From: Marinobacter aromaticivorans
GTDB lineage: Bacteria > Pseudomonadota > Gammaproteobacteria > Pseudomonadales > Oleiphilaceae
Assembly: GCF_002806975.1 (NCBI RefSeq)
Contig: NZ_NIHD01000001.1
Coordinates: 186,001 to 250,000, forward strand
Direction: 5' to 3'
DNA length: 64,000 bases
Within the stretch, counting starts at the first letter, position 1. Each line of letters starts with the position of its first letter. Position numbers and translations under genes: made by a program. Positions 9,153-18,986 of this stretch are shown here, piece after piece. Below the pieces are notes generated by a model, which saw only the letters and a program-made list of their open reading frames with translations, had not been told where the DNA came from and did no database searches.

Positions 9153-9629
9153 TCAGGAACGGTCGTCTCTGTCCACGTGGGTGGGTTCCAGGCTGCCGCT
9201 GCGGTAATCAATTTCCAGCTCACAACCGTCAGCGTCATCACCTTCCACTTCGATATCGCCCCTGGCGTTGATTTTGATTTCCTCAATCCGGCTCATGCCC
9301 TGCTCCACGCTGGCCTCAATGTAGCCGAGTGTATCTGCGGAGGACAGGCCCCAGGGGCCGTCTGTGCGCTTGCGGCGCTCTTCCTTGCGGATGGAGCCAT
9401 CACTGTTAACATCCAGCTCCACGTACCATTCCCCATTTACCCAGCCTTCGATTTCCATACTGCCGTTATCATCACGGTCATCTTCCAGTTCAATGCTGTG
9501 GAAATGGGAGATGCCGTAGTCGGCTCCGATCTGAACAGCGCGTCTGGCGTCATCAATGGTGCCGGAAGCGAAAGCCAGTGGTGCGGCAACAAGGCTGGCG
9601 GCAAGTGTGGTTGCAATAAGTGTCTTCAT
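9153..9629 (-). CDS. periplasmic PepSY-like domain protein
   Basis: Secreted protein of 158 residues with a signal peptide ending AFASG (residues 1-22) and very acidic composition. It contains two repeats of a PepSY-like fold: one near residues 25-75 (IDDARRAVQIGADYGISHFHSIELEDD, given here only as the region start) and one near 95-145. PepSY domains are thought to bind or inhibit proteases or to sense ligands. Start chosen at 9629, with an AGGAGAAAC ribosome-binding site. It is divergent from a second PepSY-type gene and a two-component system, with a shared palindromic intergenic site, so it is probably a target of that system. Confidence 0.8.
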   Translation of the reverse strand: MKTLIATTLAASLVAAPLAFASGTIDDARRAVQIGADYGISHFHSIELEDDRDDNGSMEIEGWVNGEWYVELDVNSDGSIRKEERRKRTDGPWGLSSADTLGYIEASVEQGMSRIEEIKINARGDIEVEGDDADGCELEIDYRSGSLEPTHVDRDDRS

Positions 9630-9766
9630 GGTGTTTCTCCTGACTCGTTGTGGACGTTGTATTCGTCTGAAAGCGTCCCTTTGAGGGTTGTTGCTGACAC
9701 CTCTTTGCGGACGTTGGGAGCATCTTAGGTAAAGGTTGCTTGCAGGAGGGTGAGTGTTTCGTTCAT

Positions 9767-9799
9767 GGTTCATTCATGTTGGCTCTGACAGAATGAACC
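9767..9799. promoter_or_regulatory. inverted repeat in the divergent PepSY promoter region
   Basis: GGTTCATTC (9767-9775) and GAATGAACC (9791-9799) form a perfect nine-base inverted repeat. A further TTCAT just upstream makes a TTCATGGTTCAT direct repeat with 7-bp spacing. OmpR-family regulators bind short direct repeats, and the regulator encoded just downstream is of that family. The site directly abuts the start of the 9801 gene. Regulator identity is inferred. Confidence 0.5.
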
Positions 9800-9800
9800 C

Positions 9801-10169
9801 ATGAAAAATCTGCCCTGCTATCTTCTGAAACTGATTATTCCCACCACAGTACTCATTGCTGCGGCCTTTGCCATTGCCATGTGTATGGCAGTTGCCATGC
9901 CGGCATCCGCTGACGAAGACTGGCGCAAACTCCATGAAGAGGTGAAGGCAGGCAGAATAAAGCCCCTGGCTGAGATTCTGGACAGCCTGCAGCGCGACTG
10001 GGAAGGGCAGGTAATTGATGTGGAGTTCGAGGAAGACGGTGGTCAACGGCTCTACGAAATTGAAATGCTTGGCCCAGAAGGCCAGGTCGTGGAGTTTGAA
10101 GTGAATGCGGAAACGGGGGAGCTGATTGGCATCGAGGGTAGTAATATCAACGGAATGAAGCGTCAATGA
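9801..10169 (+). CDS. small exported PepSY-domain protein, first gene of a two-component operon
   Basis: A 122-residue protein with an N-terminal hydrophobic segment or signal peptide (to about residue 37, ending PASADE) and a PepSY domain (about residues 40-118, with LHEEVKAGRIKPLAEIL and the closing strand GELIGIEG). The stop overlaps the response-regulator start (ATGA), so it is part of that operon. PepSY proteins encoded with PhoP/QseB-like systems may modulate the sensor in the periplasm. That role is inference from context. The start codon lies against the palindrome at 9767-9799. Confidence 0.82.
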   Translation: MKNLPCYLLKLIIPTTVLIAAAFAIAMCMAVAMPASADEDWRKLHEEVKAGRIKPLAEILDSLQRDWEGQVIDVEFEEDGGQRLYEIEMLGPEGQVVEFEVNAETGELIGIEGSNINGMKRQ

Positions 10170-10837
10170 AAATCCTGCTGGTAGAAGATGATCAGCCGCT
10201 CGCCCGCGGGCTTGCCTCTTCGCTGGAAGCGGCAGGCGTGCTTGTGGAGATCGCAGAAGATGGCCGCACGGCGGATTTTCTGGTGAGTACCGAGCGCTAT
10301 GATGCGGTTATCCTCGATCTCGGCCTGCCCGATGGCAATGGTGTCCAGTGGTTATCGGGGTGGCGCGAGCAGGGGATAGAACTGCCGGTGCTGATTCTGA
10401 CCGCCAGAGAGCGCTGGTCAGACAAAGCCGCAGGTTTCTCCGCCGGGGCCGATGACTATGTGACCAAACCCTTTGAAACTGCTGAAATCCTTTTCCGGCT
10501 GAGGGCGCTGGTACGCCGGGCCCATGGCCATGCCCACCCGGTTATCCGGGTAGGGGATATCTCCCTTGATACCCACAGCGCCCAGGTGACCCGCGCGGGC
10601 ATGCCGGTGTCCCTAACGGCCCAGGAGTTCAGGCTGCTTTCCCACCTCATGCATGCGGCGCCCCGGGTTGTCAGCCGTGCCGAGTTAACCGAGCATGTGT
10701 ATGACGGTGATGCCGAGCCGGATTCCAACGTGATTGATGTTCAGGTCAGCCGCCTGCGACGCAAACTCGGGAGTCACAGTATTGAAACCTTGCGTGGTCA
10801 GGGCTACCGGATGATTTCGGACAGTGAGGCCCGATGA
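10166..10837 (+). CDS. OmpR/PhoP-family response regulator
   Basis: Two-component transcription regulator of 223 residues. The receiver domain spans residues 1-115, with acidic residues in EDDQP, phospho-acceptor Asp in LDLGLPDG (about residue 51) and Lys in DYVTKPF. A C-terminal winged-helix DNA-binding domain (residues 125-220) carries RVVSRAELTEHVYD and VDVQVSRLRRKL-type motifs. It overlaps both the upstream PepSY gene and the downstream sensor kinase by four bases. Closest in type to the PhoP/QseB group. The signal is unknown. Confidence 0.93.
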   Translation: MKILLVEDDQPLARGLASSLEAAGVLVEIAEDGRTADFLVSTERYDAVILDLGLPDGNGVQWLSGWREQGIELPVLILTARERWSDKAAGFSAGADDYVTKPFETAEILFRLRALVRRAHGHAHPVIRVGDISLDTHSAQVTRAGMPVSLTAQEFRLLSHLMHAAPRVVSRAELTEHVYDGDAEPDSNVIDVQVSRLRRKLGSHSIETLRGQGYRMISDSEAR

Positions 10838-12198
10838 TACACGCAAAATCCGTGCGACGCCTTCCGATTGCCATGCGTATGATGGCATCAGCACTGCTTC
10901 TGGTTGTGCTGGTTTTGCCGGTCGCCGGTGGCTTGTTGTCGTGGAATTTCCGGGAGGCGGTGAATTCGGCCTTTAATGAGCGCCTGGGATCCCTGCTCAA
11001 TGTGGTGATTGCCGGAGTGAGCTACGATGTGCGGCAGGATGCCCTGGTAACCAACCGACAGCTGGGCGATTCCCGCTTCGACCGGGTTTTCTCGGGTTGG
11101 TACTGGCAGGTCAGTGACGGTAATGAGCGGGTACTGACTTCGCGCTCATTGTGGGATCAGCGGCTACCGGTTTCCGGTGATCCGGGTAGGGTATTCCGCA
11201 CTGTGGCAGGTCCTCGTGATAAACAGTTGCGAGTGCTGGAGCGGGATATCCGCCTTCCTGATCTGGAGGATGTTCTGCATGTACAGGTGGCGGCCAGCAT
11301 GGATGAGGTAGAGGCTCAGATAGCCAGGTTTCAGGCGTTGCTCTGGTTATCGCTGGCAACCCTGGGCGGCCTGCTCATTGTGCTCATCGGCTTGCAAATA
11401 CGCTGGGGGCTTGCGCCTCTGCGCCGGATCGAGCAAAGCCTGAAGGCGGTAGAGAGAGGGGTGCAGCCGTCTGTTGAGACCAACCTGCCCAGAGAGCTGG
11501 CAAGGCTGGCGAAGGCCATTAACACCGTACTGGAGCGGGACCAGCGCCTTATTGAACGGGGCAGGACCGCAACCGGCAATCTGGCTCACGCCCTGAAAAC
11601 ACCGGTCGCTGTGCTGGGCACCCTGGCGGAGCGTTTGCCGGAGGGCCAGCAGGCGGCCATGCAGGCTGAACTCAAACGGCTGGATGAGGCGGTAAGACAC
11701 CATCTGGCGCGTGCGTCGGCAGCAGGGCCTGTGGAACTTGGCGCCGAGCAGGAGGTTGCCACGGTGCTTGAGCCTGTTGTTGAAGGGGTCAGGCGCCTGG
11801 CCAGCAGGCGCAAACTGGGTTTTCAGAGCAACCTGAAAAAAGGCCTCCGGGTTCGGATTGATGCCCAGGACCTGCAGGAAATTGTGGGAAATCTGCTGGA
11901 AAATGCGATCAATTGGGCCAAAACTTCCATTATCTTGTCCGGTTCAGTCGAAGGCGGCTGGCTGGTTCTCAGTGTGTCTGACGATGGCCCGGGCATGTCG
12001 CAGGAAACCCGCCAGGAGGCGCTTAGCCGGGGAGGCAGGCTGGATGAAACCAAACCCGGTTCCGGGCTGGGGCTGGCGATTGTGACCGAGCTTGCTGCGC
12101 TGCATGGTGGCGAGCTCAGGCTGGACGACTCTCCGGAAGGCGGCTTGCGCGCCGAAGTGGTTCTGCCCCTGACGAACCGGCGTTCAGGAAGAGCCTGA
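10834..12198 (+). CDS. PhoQ/QseC-type sensor histidine kinase
   Basis: Membrane kinase of 454 residues, partner of the regulator just upstream. It has two hydrophobic segments (about residues 16-36 and 168-190) flanking a 130-residue periplasmic sensor region, then a HAMP-like linker. The phospho-acceptor His252 lies in LAHALKTPVAVL, the N box is NLLENAINWA, and the glycine boxes are DDGPGM and GSGLGLAIV. The His-box form with ALKTP resembles PhoQ. The 3' end overlaps the convergent spoVR gene by 15 bases. The combination with PepSY proteins suggests an envelope signal such as cations or cationic peptides, but this is inferred. Confidence 0.92.
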   Translation: MIHAKSVRRLPIAMRMMASALLLVVLVLPVAGGLLSWNFREAVNSAFNERLGSLLNVVIAGVSYDVRQDALVTNRQLGDSRFDRVFSGWYWQVSDGNERVLTSRSLWDQRLPVSGDPGRVFRTVAGPRDKQLRVLERDIRLPDLEDVLHVQVAASMDEVEAQIARFQALLWLSLATLGGLLIVLIGLQIRWGLAPLRRIEQSLKAVERGVQPSVETNLPRELARLAKAINTVLERDQRLIERGRTATGNLAHALKTPVAVLGTLAERLPEGQQAAMQAELKRLDEAVRHHLARASAAGPVELGAEQEVATVLEPVVEGVRRLASRRKLGFQSNLKKGLRVRIDAQDLQEIVGNLLENAINWAKTSIILSGSVEGGWLVLSVSDDGPGMSQETRQEALSRGGRLDETKPGSGLGLAIVTELAALHGGELRLDDSPEGGLRAEVVLPLTNRRSGRA

Positions 12199-13740
12199 CG
12201 ACCGTGGGTGAGGGCAATGGTATTCGTCCACCAGAGTGCCCTCATCCACGCTTTCCAGATGCACATCAAAACCCCACAGCCTGTGGGCATGGCGCAGCAC
12301 TTCTTCCGTATCCTTGCCCAGCGGCACCCGGTCTACGGGTACATGGCGCAGTGTCAGCGAGCGATCACCGCGTACATCCACATTCCATACCTGGATATTG
12401 GGTTCCCGGTAACTGAGATTGTACTGACGTGCCAGTTTTTCCCGCAGCTCCCGGTAGCCCGGCTCGTCGTGAATGGCGGTTACCCTGTAGCTGTCCTCAA
12501 GATCATCGTCTTCGATGGCAAACAGCTTCAGGTCCCGCATGACTTTGGGTGACAGGAACTGCTGTATGAAACTCTCATCCTTGAAATTGGCCATGGCAAA
12601 GTGCAGGGTTTCCAGCCAGTCGGTGCCGGCAATGTCCGGAAACCATTCGCGATCTTCATCGGTGGGCGCTTCACAGATTCGCCGCAGGTCCGTGAAAATG
12701 GAAAAGCCCAGGGTGTAGGGGTTGATGCCGGAGTACCACGGGCTGTTGAACGGGGGCTGATACACCACCGAGGTGTGGCTTTGCAGGAATTCCAGCATGA
12801 AGCCATCGGTCACCAGACCTTTCTCGTACATCCGGTGCAGCAGCGTGTAGTGCCAGAAGGTAGCCCAACCCTCGTTCATCACCTGGGTCTGGCGCTGTGG
12901 ATAGAAATACTGGGCCAGCTTGCGCACAATGCGGATGATTTCCCGCTGCCAGGTTTCCAGCAATGGTGCATTTTTTTCAATAAAATAGAGTATGTTTTCC
13001 TGGGGTTCTTCCGGGTAGCGTTTCTTGCGTTTTACCGGGTCCTCATCCTCGGTCATTTTCGGAATGGTGCGCCACAGGTCATTCACCCGGCGCTGTAAAT
13101 ACTCCTCCCGTTCTTCCTGCCGTTGTGCTTCCTCGGCCGCAGAAATAGGCGCGGGGCGCTTGTAGCGGTCAACGCCATAATTCATCAGTGCATGGCAGGA
13201 GTCCAGTATCTCCTCCACCGCATCCACGCCGTAACGTTCCTCACATTCGGATACGTAGTTCCGGGCGAACACCAGGTAATCGATTATGGCGCTGGCGTCC
13301 GTCCAGGTGCGGAACAGGTAATTGCCTTTGAAGAAAGAGTTGTGGCCATAGCTGGCATGGGCAATCACCAGTGCCTGCATGGGCAGGGTGTTCTCCTCCA
13401 TCAGATAGGCAATACAGGGATTGGAGTTGATGACGATTTCATAGGCCAGCCCCATCTGCCCACGCTGGTAACCTTTGGAGGTGCTGAGGAACTGTTTGCC
13501 GAAAGACCAATGGTTATAACCCACCGGCATGCCCACCGAACTGTAGGCATCCATCATCTGCTCGGCGCTGATTACCTCAATCTGGTTGGGGTAGGTATCC
13601 AGGCCGAACTCGGCGGCACATTTCGCGATTTCCTCATCGTATTTCCGGATCAGATCGAACGTCCACTCGGAGCCCGTGGACACAGGTTCACGGGATGCGG
13701 GGGCGGCCGGTGCATTGGGGCGATCAATGGCATCATTCAT
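12184..13740 (-). CDS. spoVR: SpoVR/YcgB-family protein
   Basis: Cytoplasmic protein of 518 residues in the SpoVR/YcgB family. It is recognisable by the N-terminal [17 protein letters not shown], the central [11 protein letters not shown] and the [20 protein letters not shown] helix. Its biochemical role is not established. It is nearly always encoded with prkA and yeaH, as here, and belongs to the general stress or stationary-phase response. The ATG at 13740 overlaps the yeaH stop (ATGA), so I use it rather than an upstream in-frame ATG that lies inside yeaH. Confidence 0.93.
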   Translation of the reverse strand: MNDAIDRPNAPAAPASREPVSTGSEWTFDLIRKYDEEIAKCAAEFGLDTYPNQIEVISAEQMMDAYSSVGMPVGYNHWSFGKQFLSTSKGYQRGQMGLAYEIVINSNPCIAYLMEENTLPMQALVIAHASYGHNSFFKGNYLFRTWTDASAIIDYLVFARNYVSECEERYGVDAVEEILDSCHALMNYGVDRYKRPAPISAAEEAQRQEEREEYLQRRVNDLWRTIPKMTEDEDPVKRKKRYPEEPQENILYFIEKNAPLLETWQREIIRIVRKLAQYFYPQRQTQVMNEGWATFWHYTLLHRMYEKGLVTDGFMLEFLQSHTSVVYQPPFNSPWYSGINPYTLGFSIFTDLRRICEAPTDEDREWFPDIAGTDWLETLHFAMANFKDESFIQQFLSPKVMRDLKLFAIEDDDLEDSYRVTAIHDEPGYRELREKLARQYNLSYREPNIQVWNVDVRGDRSLTLRHVPVDRVPLGKDTEEVLRHAHRLWGFDVHLESVDEGTLVDEYHCPHPRSSGSS

Positions 13741-15032
13741 GCGGCTTTCCTCTCGAACAGCTGGCGGAAGACCGGGTAAATCTCGCTGGGGTCGGCAATT
13801 TGCTGCAGGGCAAAGCTCTCGGGGAAGCGTTCCCGCACCTGTTCGTATTCGTACCAGAGCATCTGGTGGTCCTGGGGCGTAATCTCCACATAGGCGAAAT
13901 ACTGCACCAGAGGCAGAATGCGCTCGGTCAGCAGCTTGCCACACACGGGGGAGTCGTCGTTCCAGTTGTCGCCATCAGAAGCCTGGGCCGCGTAAATGTT
14001 CCACTCCGCCGGCGAATAGCGGGATTCGATAATCTTGTGCATGAGCTTCAGGGCACTGGAAACAATAGTTCCGCCCGTTTCCCGGGAATAGAAAAACTCC
14101 TCCTCATCCACTTCCTTGGCACTGGTGTGGTGGCGTATGAACACCACATCGATCTTTTTGTAGTTCTTCTTAAGAAACAGGTACAGCAGAAGGAAGAAGC
14201 GCTTGGCGGTATCCTTATGCATCTGGGTCATGGAGCCGGACACATCCATCAGGCAGAACATGACAGCGCTGGTTGCCGGTTTGGGTTGTTTCAGGTGCTG
14301 GCGGTAGCGCAGGTCGATTTCATCAATAAACGGGATCCGGTTTACATTGGCCTTGAGCCGAGCGATCTCGTCCTCAAGGGCCTTGATCTGGTCTTCATGG
14401 CTGAATGCTGCGTCCAGATCCGCAGGCGCGCTTTTGAGCTCCGCCAGTTGCGCCTCGAGTTCGCGGATTTTTTTCCTGCGTGCGCCGCCCAGGCCCAGGC
14501 GGCGGGCGTGGGCACCGCGCAGTGACCGCACTACGTCCAGCTTTGCGGGTACGCCCTGGGTGCTGAAGCCGGAACGCACGTAGTTGAAGGATTCCGTATC
14601 CTTGAGTTTTTTGCGCACAAGGTTGGGGAGTTCCAGATCATCGAACAGAAAGTTAAGGAACTCTTCCTGGGTAATCTGGAACGCAAACTCATCCATACCT
14701 TCGCCATCGGGGCTGGCCTTTCCCTGCCCCTGGCCCTGACCGCCGCCACCCTCGGGCTTTGGTATCCGGTCGCCCGCCACAAATTCCCGGTTGCCCGGGT
14801 GGACCATTTCACGGTGGCCCCCCTGGCCGTGATGGAATACGGGTTCGTCAATGTCCCGGGTGGGAATGCTGACGCTTTCCCCCCGCTCTATGTCGGTGAT
14901 GGAGCGCCGGTGCACCGCATCAGAAACCGCTTTCTTGATGTGGTGCCGGTAGCGGCGTAAGAACCGCTCCCGGTTTACCGCGCTTTTGTTTTTGCCGTTC
15001 AGCCGTCGGTCGACGATGTGGGTCATACCCAT
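13737..15032 (-). CDS. yeaH: YeaH (DUF444) family protein
   Basis: Protein of 431 residues of the YeaH/YhbH family, middle gene of the prkA-yeaH-spoVR operon. It starts [15 protein letters not shown] after two leading residues, contains a Gly-rich stretch ([12 protein letters not shown], near residue 90), and has a von Willebrand A-like half with the metal-site motif DVSGSMTQ near residue 265. Start chosen at 15032, preceded by AGGAG, 29 bp after prkA. The vWA domain suggests it mediates protein interactions with the PrkA kinase, which is inference. Confidence 0.93.
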   Translation of the reverse strand: MGMTHIVDRRLNGKNKSAVNRERFLRRYRHHIKKAVSDAVHRRSITDIERGESVSIPTRDIDEPVFHHGQGGHREMVHPGNREFVAGDRIPKPEGGGGQGQGQGKASPDGEGMDEFAFQITQEEFLNFLFDDLELPNLVRKKLKDTESFNYVRSGFSTQGVPAKLDVVRSLRGAHARRLGLGGARRKKIRELEAQLAELKSAPADLDAAFSHEDQIKALEDEIARLKANVNRIPFIDEIDLRYRQHLKQPKPATSAVMFCLMDVSGSMTQMHKDTAKRFFLLLYLFLKKNYKKIDVVFIRHHTSAKEVDEEEFFYSRETGGTIVSSALKLMHKIIESRYSPAEWNIYAAQASDGDNWNDDSPVCGKLLTERILPLVQYFAYVEITPQDHQMLWYEYEQVRERFPESFALQQIADPSEIYPVFRQLFERKAA

Positions 15033-15061
15033 AATGACTACTCCTGCGAATCCGGGTTCTG

Positions 15062-16984
15062 CTAGTGCGACTTGCGAACACGCAGGTACCATTCCGCCAG
15101 CAGGCGCACCTGCTTCTCTGTATAACCCCGATCGACCATGCGCTCAACGAACTGCTTGTGCTTGTTCTGATCCTCCTGGCTCGCTTTGGGGTTAAAGGAA
15201 ATAACCGGCAGCAGGTCTTCGGTGTTGGAGAACATCTTCTTCTCGATCACGCTGCGCAGTTTTTCATAGCTGAGCCAGGAGGGATTCTCGCCCTGGTTAT
15301 TGGCCCGCGCCCGCAGCACAAAGTTGACCACCTCGTTGCGGAAGTCCTTGGGGTTGCTGATGCCGGCCGGCTTTTCGATTTTCTCCAGTTCCTCGTTAAT
15401 AGACGAGCGGTCGAGAATCTCGCCGGTTTCCGGATCCCGGAATTCCTGGTCCTGAATCCACAGGTCGGCATAGGTTACGTAACGGTCGAACAGGTTCTGG
15501 CCGTATTCACTGTAGCTTTCCAGGTAAGCGGTCTGGATTTCCTTGCCGATAAACTGCACATAGTGCGGCGCCAGGAACTCCTTGATGAAGCGCAGGTAGC
15601 GCTCCTGGACTTCCGGCGCGAACTGCTCCTGTTCAATCTGCTTCTCAATCACGTACAGCAGGTGCACCGGGTTGGCGGCCACTTCTGTGGTGTCGAAGTT
15701 GAACACCTTGGAGAGAATCTTGAACGCAAACCGGGTGGAAAGGCCGTCCATGCCCTCGTTCACGCCTGCGGCATCCCGGTATTCCTGAATGGATTTTGCT
15801 TTCGGGTCTGTATCCTTGATGTTCTGGCCGTCATAGACCCGCATCTTGGAGAAAATGCTGGAGTTTTCCGGCTCCTTGATGCGCGAGAGCACGGAGAACT
15901 GGGCCAACATGTCCAGGGTGTCCGGCGCGCAGGGAGCGCCCGCGAGGGAGCTGTTTTTCAGCAGTTTTTTATAGATTTCGATCTCTTCGGTAACCCGTAC
16001 GCAGTAGGGCACCTTGACGATGTAGACCCGGTCAAGGAAGGCCTCGTTGTGCTTGTTGTTGCGGAAGGTCTGCCACTCGGATTCGTTGGAGTGGGCCAGA
16101 ATAACCCCATCAAAGGGTACCGAGCCCATGCCTTCGGTGGTGTTGTAGTTGCCCTCCTGGGTTGCGGTCAGCAACGGGTGCAGTACCTTGATGGGCGCCT
16201 TGAACATCTCCACGAATTCCATCAGCCCCTGGTTGGCCTTGCACAAACCACCACTGAAGCTGTAGGCATCCGGATCATCCTGGGAGTAATCCTCCAGCAT
16301 GCGGATGTTGACCTTGCCCACCAGGGCAGAGATATCCTGGTTGTTGTCGTCCCCCGGTTCGGTTTTGGACACGCCGATCTGGTCCAGCACAGAGGGATAC
16401 TTTTTCACCACTCGAAATTTGCTGATATCGCCGCCGTATTCGTGCAGGCGCTTAACCGCCCAGGGCGACATGATGTTTTTCAGATAGCGGGAGGGAATGC
16501 CGTACTCTTCTTCCAGAATGGCGGCGTCCTCTGCCGGGTCAAAAAGCCCCAAGGGGGATTCGTTTACCGGCGAGCCCTTGATGGCATAGAAGGGCACCTT
16601 CTGCATCAGGTACTTGAGTTTTTCTGCCAGTGACGACTTACCACCGCCCACCGGCCCCAGCAGGTACAGAATCTGTTTCTTTTCTTCCAGGCCCTGGGCG
16701 GCATGCCGGAAGAAGGACACGATATTCTCCACGGCTTCTTCCATGCCGTAGAATTCGGAAAATTCCGGATATCGTTTGATGATTTTGTTGGAAAAAATAC
16801 GCGACAGACGCGTGTCCCGGGAGGTATCGACAAATTCGGGTTCGCCGATGGCAATCAGTAATCGCTCTGCGGCCGTGGCGTAGGCCGTGGGATCGTTCTT
16901 ACAGATCTCGAGGTATTCCTCAAGGCTGTATTCTTCTTCCTGGGTGCTTTCATACCGGTTTTTAAACTGCTGCAGTATGCTCAT
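15062..16984 (-). CDS. prkA: PrkA/YeaG serine protein kinase
   Basis: AAA+-like serine protein kinase of 640 residues, first gene of the stress operon. It has Walker [10 protein letters not shown] near residue 110, the PrkA AAA region (residues 10-375), and the C-terminal kinase-like domain including the [11 protein letters not shown] segment. In E. coli the homologue YeaG acts with YeaH in adaptation to nutrient stress. Length matches the family. The 380-bp region upstream of its start must contain its promoter. A long reading frame on the opposite strand here is an artefact of codon bias. Confidence 0.95.
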   Translation of the reverse strand: MSILQQFKNRYESTQEEEYSLEEYLEICKNDPTAYATAAERLLIAIGEPEFVDTSRDTRLSRIFSNKIIKRYPEFSEFYGMEEAVENIVSFFRHAAQGLEEKKQILYLLGPVGGGKSSLAEKLKYLMQKVPFYAIKGSPVNESPLGLFDPAEDAAILEEEYGIPSRYLKNIMSPWAVKRLHEYGGDISKFRVVKKYPSVLDQIGVSKTEPGDDNNQDISALVGKVNIRMLEDYSQDDPDAYSFSGGLCKANQGLMEFVEMFKAPIKVLHPLLTATQEGNYNTTEGMGSVPFDGVILAHSNESEWQTFRNNKHNEAFLDRVYIVKVPYCVRVTEEIEIYKKLLKNSSLAGAPCAPDTLDMLAQFSVLSRIKEPENSSIFSKMRVYDGQNIKDTDPKAKSIQEYRDAAGVNEGMDGLSTRFAFKILSKVFNFDTTEVAANPVHLLYVIEKQIEQEQFAPEVQERYLRFIKEFLAPHYVQFIGKEIQTAYLESYSEYGQNLFDRYVTYADLWIQDQEFRDPETGEILDRSSINEELEKIEKPAGISNPKDFRNEVVNFVLRARANNQGENPSWLSYEKLRSVIEKKMFSNTEDLLPVISFNPKASQEDQNKHKQFVERMVDRGYTEKQVRLLAEWYLRVRKSH

Positions 16985-17365
16985 GGGTAGCCCCTCGCTC
17001 GCTGTTCTTCAGCTTTCAGTACACGCAATATCCCCGTTGCTGTTACGGTCGCCCCTTGGGCGCTTCGTTTGGTTATGGGTGGAAGGAATCAACCGTTCTG
17101 GCCGGTCGCGATCTGTGTCGGATTTCGGCCTGCTCAATGTGAGCTTAGTTCACGGTCACCGAGTTGGACAGGCCGTTATTGGTTAAGGTTCATTAAATTA
17201 TGTTACCGGCAGGGCCAGGGTGGTGTTCCTGGTGGTCGTCCGGGGGGCGGAGAACTTACGCCCCCGGGTTCACCCCCTTAAAACAGGCCAGGTGGATGAT
17301 GCGATCATTGATGCACCTTGTTTACATGGTTCAAAACCGGAATAACAACAAAAGGGCTGTGCGCA
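16985..17365. other. non-coding gap between prkA and truncated malE, with a strong hairpin
   Basis: About 380 bases between divergent genes. The only structure I see is a GC-rich hairpin, CCGGGGGGCG (17240-17249) with CGCCCCCGG (17259-17267), one bulged G, loop about 9 nt. No T-tract follows on either side. The AT-rich stretch around 17180-17205 (GGTTCATTAAATTATG) could hold a promoter for malE or prkA, but I cannot assign boxes. Confidence 0.5.
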
Positions 17366-18175
17366 ATGATCCGAACTACTCTGGCAGTGTTGTTCTGCCT
17401 GACTCTCCAACCCCATTCGGTACTGGCGATCGAACGCGGGGAACTGCTGATCTGGATTAATGCCGACAAGGGCCACCAGGGCCTCGCCGAAGTGGGCAAG
17501 CGCTTTGAGCGGGAAACCGGTGTTCCCGTGACCGTGGAAACTCCGGACGATCTGACCACCCAGTACGATCACTACGGCTATTCCGACAACGCGCCGGATA
17601 TCATCATCTGGCCCCATGACCGTTTCGGAAGCTGGATTAATGAAGGCCATCTCGCAGCCATTGAGCCATCTGACGCCGTCCGTGATGTGATTGCGCCATT
17701 CGCCTGGCAGTCAGTGTCGGTTGGCAAGCGGGTGTATGGTTACCCGATCGCCATGGAGGTGGTGAGCCTGCTGTACAACCGGGATCTGGTAGCGGAGCCA
17801 CCCACGACTCTGGCGCAGGTGGCCGAACTGCACCGAAAACTGAGCCCAAGGGGTGTTCGTGCCATTGCCTGGGATTATCGCAATGTCTATTTTTCCTGGC
17901 CGATCTTTGCCGGCTCCGGTGGTTACAGTTTTGGCGCCGAAGAGTTTGTTTACGACCTGACCGATGTGGGGGTTGCCACGGACGGCGCCATTCGTGCCGT
18001 GGCCGGTATCCGCTCTCTGTTGGACCAGGGGGTGCTGGCGCCTGATGCAGATTATGGCACCATGATGGAGGGGTTCAAGGCGGGAAAGGTGGCGATGATC
18101 ATAAATGGCCCCTGGGCCTGGAGCGAACTCCGGGGCTCCGGTATCGATGTTGGCATTGCTGATGTGCCCACGTAA
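17366..18175 (+). pseudogene. maltose-binding-protein-like MalE, truncated at the 3' end
   Basis: Periplasmic carbohydrate-binding protein of the MalE family, about 269 residues where the family has about 390. The signal peptide (residues 1-21, ending VLA) is followed by MalE landmarks: GELLIWINADKGHQGLAEVG, PDIIIWPHDRFG, VYGYPIAMEVVSLLYN, and GKVAMIINGPWAWSEL near the end. Translation stops right after GIADVPT, so about the last 110 residues, which complete the C-lobe and the sugar site, are missing. I found no continuation in other frames. No malF, malG or malK lies nearby. It is most likely a remnant, though a short functional binding protein cannot be excluded. Start at 17366 is chosen for the signal peptide. 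Confidence 0.75.
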
Positions 18176-18217
18176 TGACCCGGGACCGCGCGGTGACCTG
18201 ATATGAAATTATCGGTT

Positions 18218-18253
18218 GAAGCTGCCCCGGCTGATGAATCAGGCCGGAGCTTC
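18218..18253. terminator. hairpin between convergent malE remnant and tpm
   Basis: GAAGCT..CCGGC..TGA (18218-18233) pairs with TCAGGCCGGAGCTTC (18239-18253) across a short TGAA loop, with one internal bulge. It lies between two convergent genes, where a bidirectional terminator is expected. Neither side has a clear T-tract, so termination is only possible. Confidence 0.4.
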
Positions 18254-18257
18254 AGGC

Positions 18258-18911
18258 TCAGCCTCTGATAAGCCGGAATACGCTCTCCGTTGCACTGACA
18301 AGACCCCTACGCTTGGTGAACGGGTGGTCGCGGGCCAGGGTGTTGGTAAGTATGTGCTCAATGTCATAGTCAGCCTTGTAGAGCTCGCGCACTTCGTCAT
18401 CACTCACGTTGAACGGCGGCGCGGTGATTCGGGTGTTATAGTCCAGCGTGATCAGCAGAATGCGCGCCCCTTCTGGAATGACCGCTGTAAGATGTTCCAC
18501 GTAACGTTTACGCATGGAAGGAGGGAGGGCGATCAGGGCAGCGCGATCGTACACCAGGCGGATGTGTCGTAAATCATCCGGAACCAGTTGAAAGAAGTCG
18601 CCACACCAGAGTTGCAGGTTATCGTGCCGGAAGATAGTGAAAGGTTCTCCCGGGTGTACCTGGGCTTTCTCATTGGCTTCTTCAAAGAAGTCCTTGCAGG
18701 CAATTTCGCTCAGCTCCACACCAATAACCGAGTGGCCCCAGTCATGCAGCCACCACATATCGTGGGCTTTGCCACATAATGGCACAAACACACTCTCAGT
18801 ACCGCCACCGGAGAGTTCGGGCCAGTGGTCGTAGAGATATTGGTTAACGGAGCCTTCGTGGAAGCCAATTTCCTTCTTGCTCCAGCGCTCGTGCCAGAAT
18901 TCGTGTTCCAT
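18258..18911 (-). CDS. tpm: thiopurine S-methyltransferase
   Basis: Cytoplasmic SAM-dependent methyltransferase of 217 residues that methylates thiopurines and, in environmental bacteria, inorganic selenium and tellurium species. Family landmarks are the N-terminal WHERWSKKEIGFHEG, the SAM-binding VFVPLCGKAHDMWWL, VIGVELSE, and LVYDRAALIALPP. Length is typical of bacterial TPMT. It is convergent with the malE remnant and stands alone. Confidence 0.95.
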   Translation of the reverse strand: MEHEFWHERWSKKEIGFHEGSVNQYLYDHWPELSGGGTESVFVPLCGKAHDMWWLHDWGHSVIGVELSEIACKDFFEEANEKAQVHPGEPFTIFRHDNLQLWCGDFFQLVPDDLRHIRLVYDRAALIALPPSMRKRYVEHLTAVIPEGARILLITLDYNTRITAPPFNVSDDEVRELYKADYDIEHILTNTLARDHPFTKRRGLVSATESVFRLIRG

Positions 18912-18986
18912 AACTTCTGTTCTCTTATTTTGGACGTTTGGCCCAGTCTACCCTAATCTCGGCTTGAGTTGATGAAGGAGAAAAGT

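Noticed and set aside
15065..16633. 522-codon open frame antisense to prkA
   Set aside because: Mirrors a well-supported PrkA gene; low-complexity V/H/L/G-rich product typical of antisense frames in GC-rich DNA.
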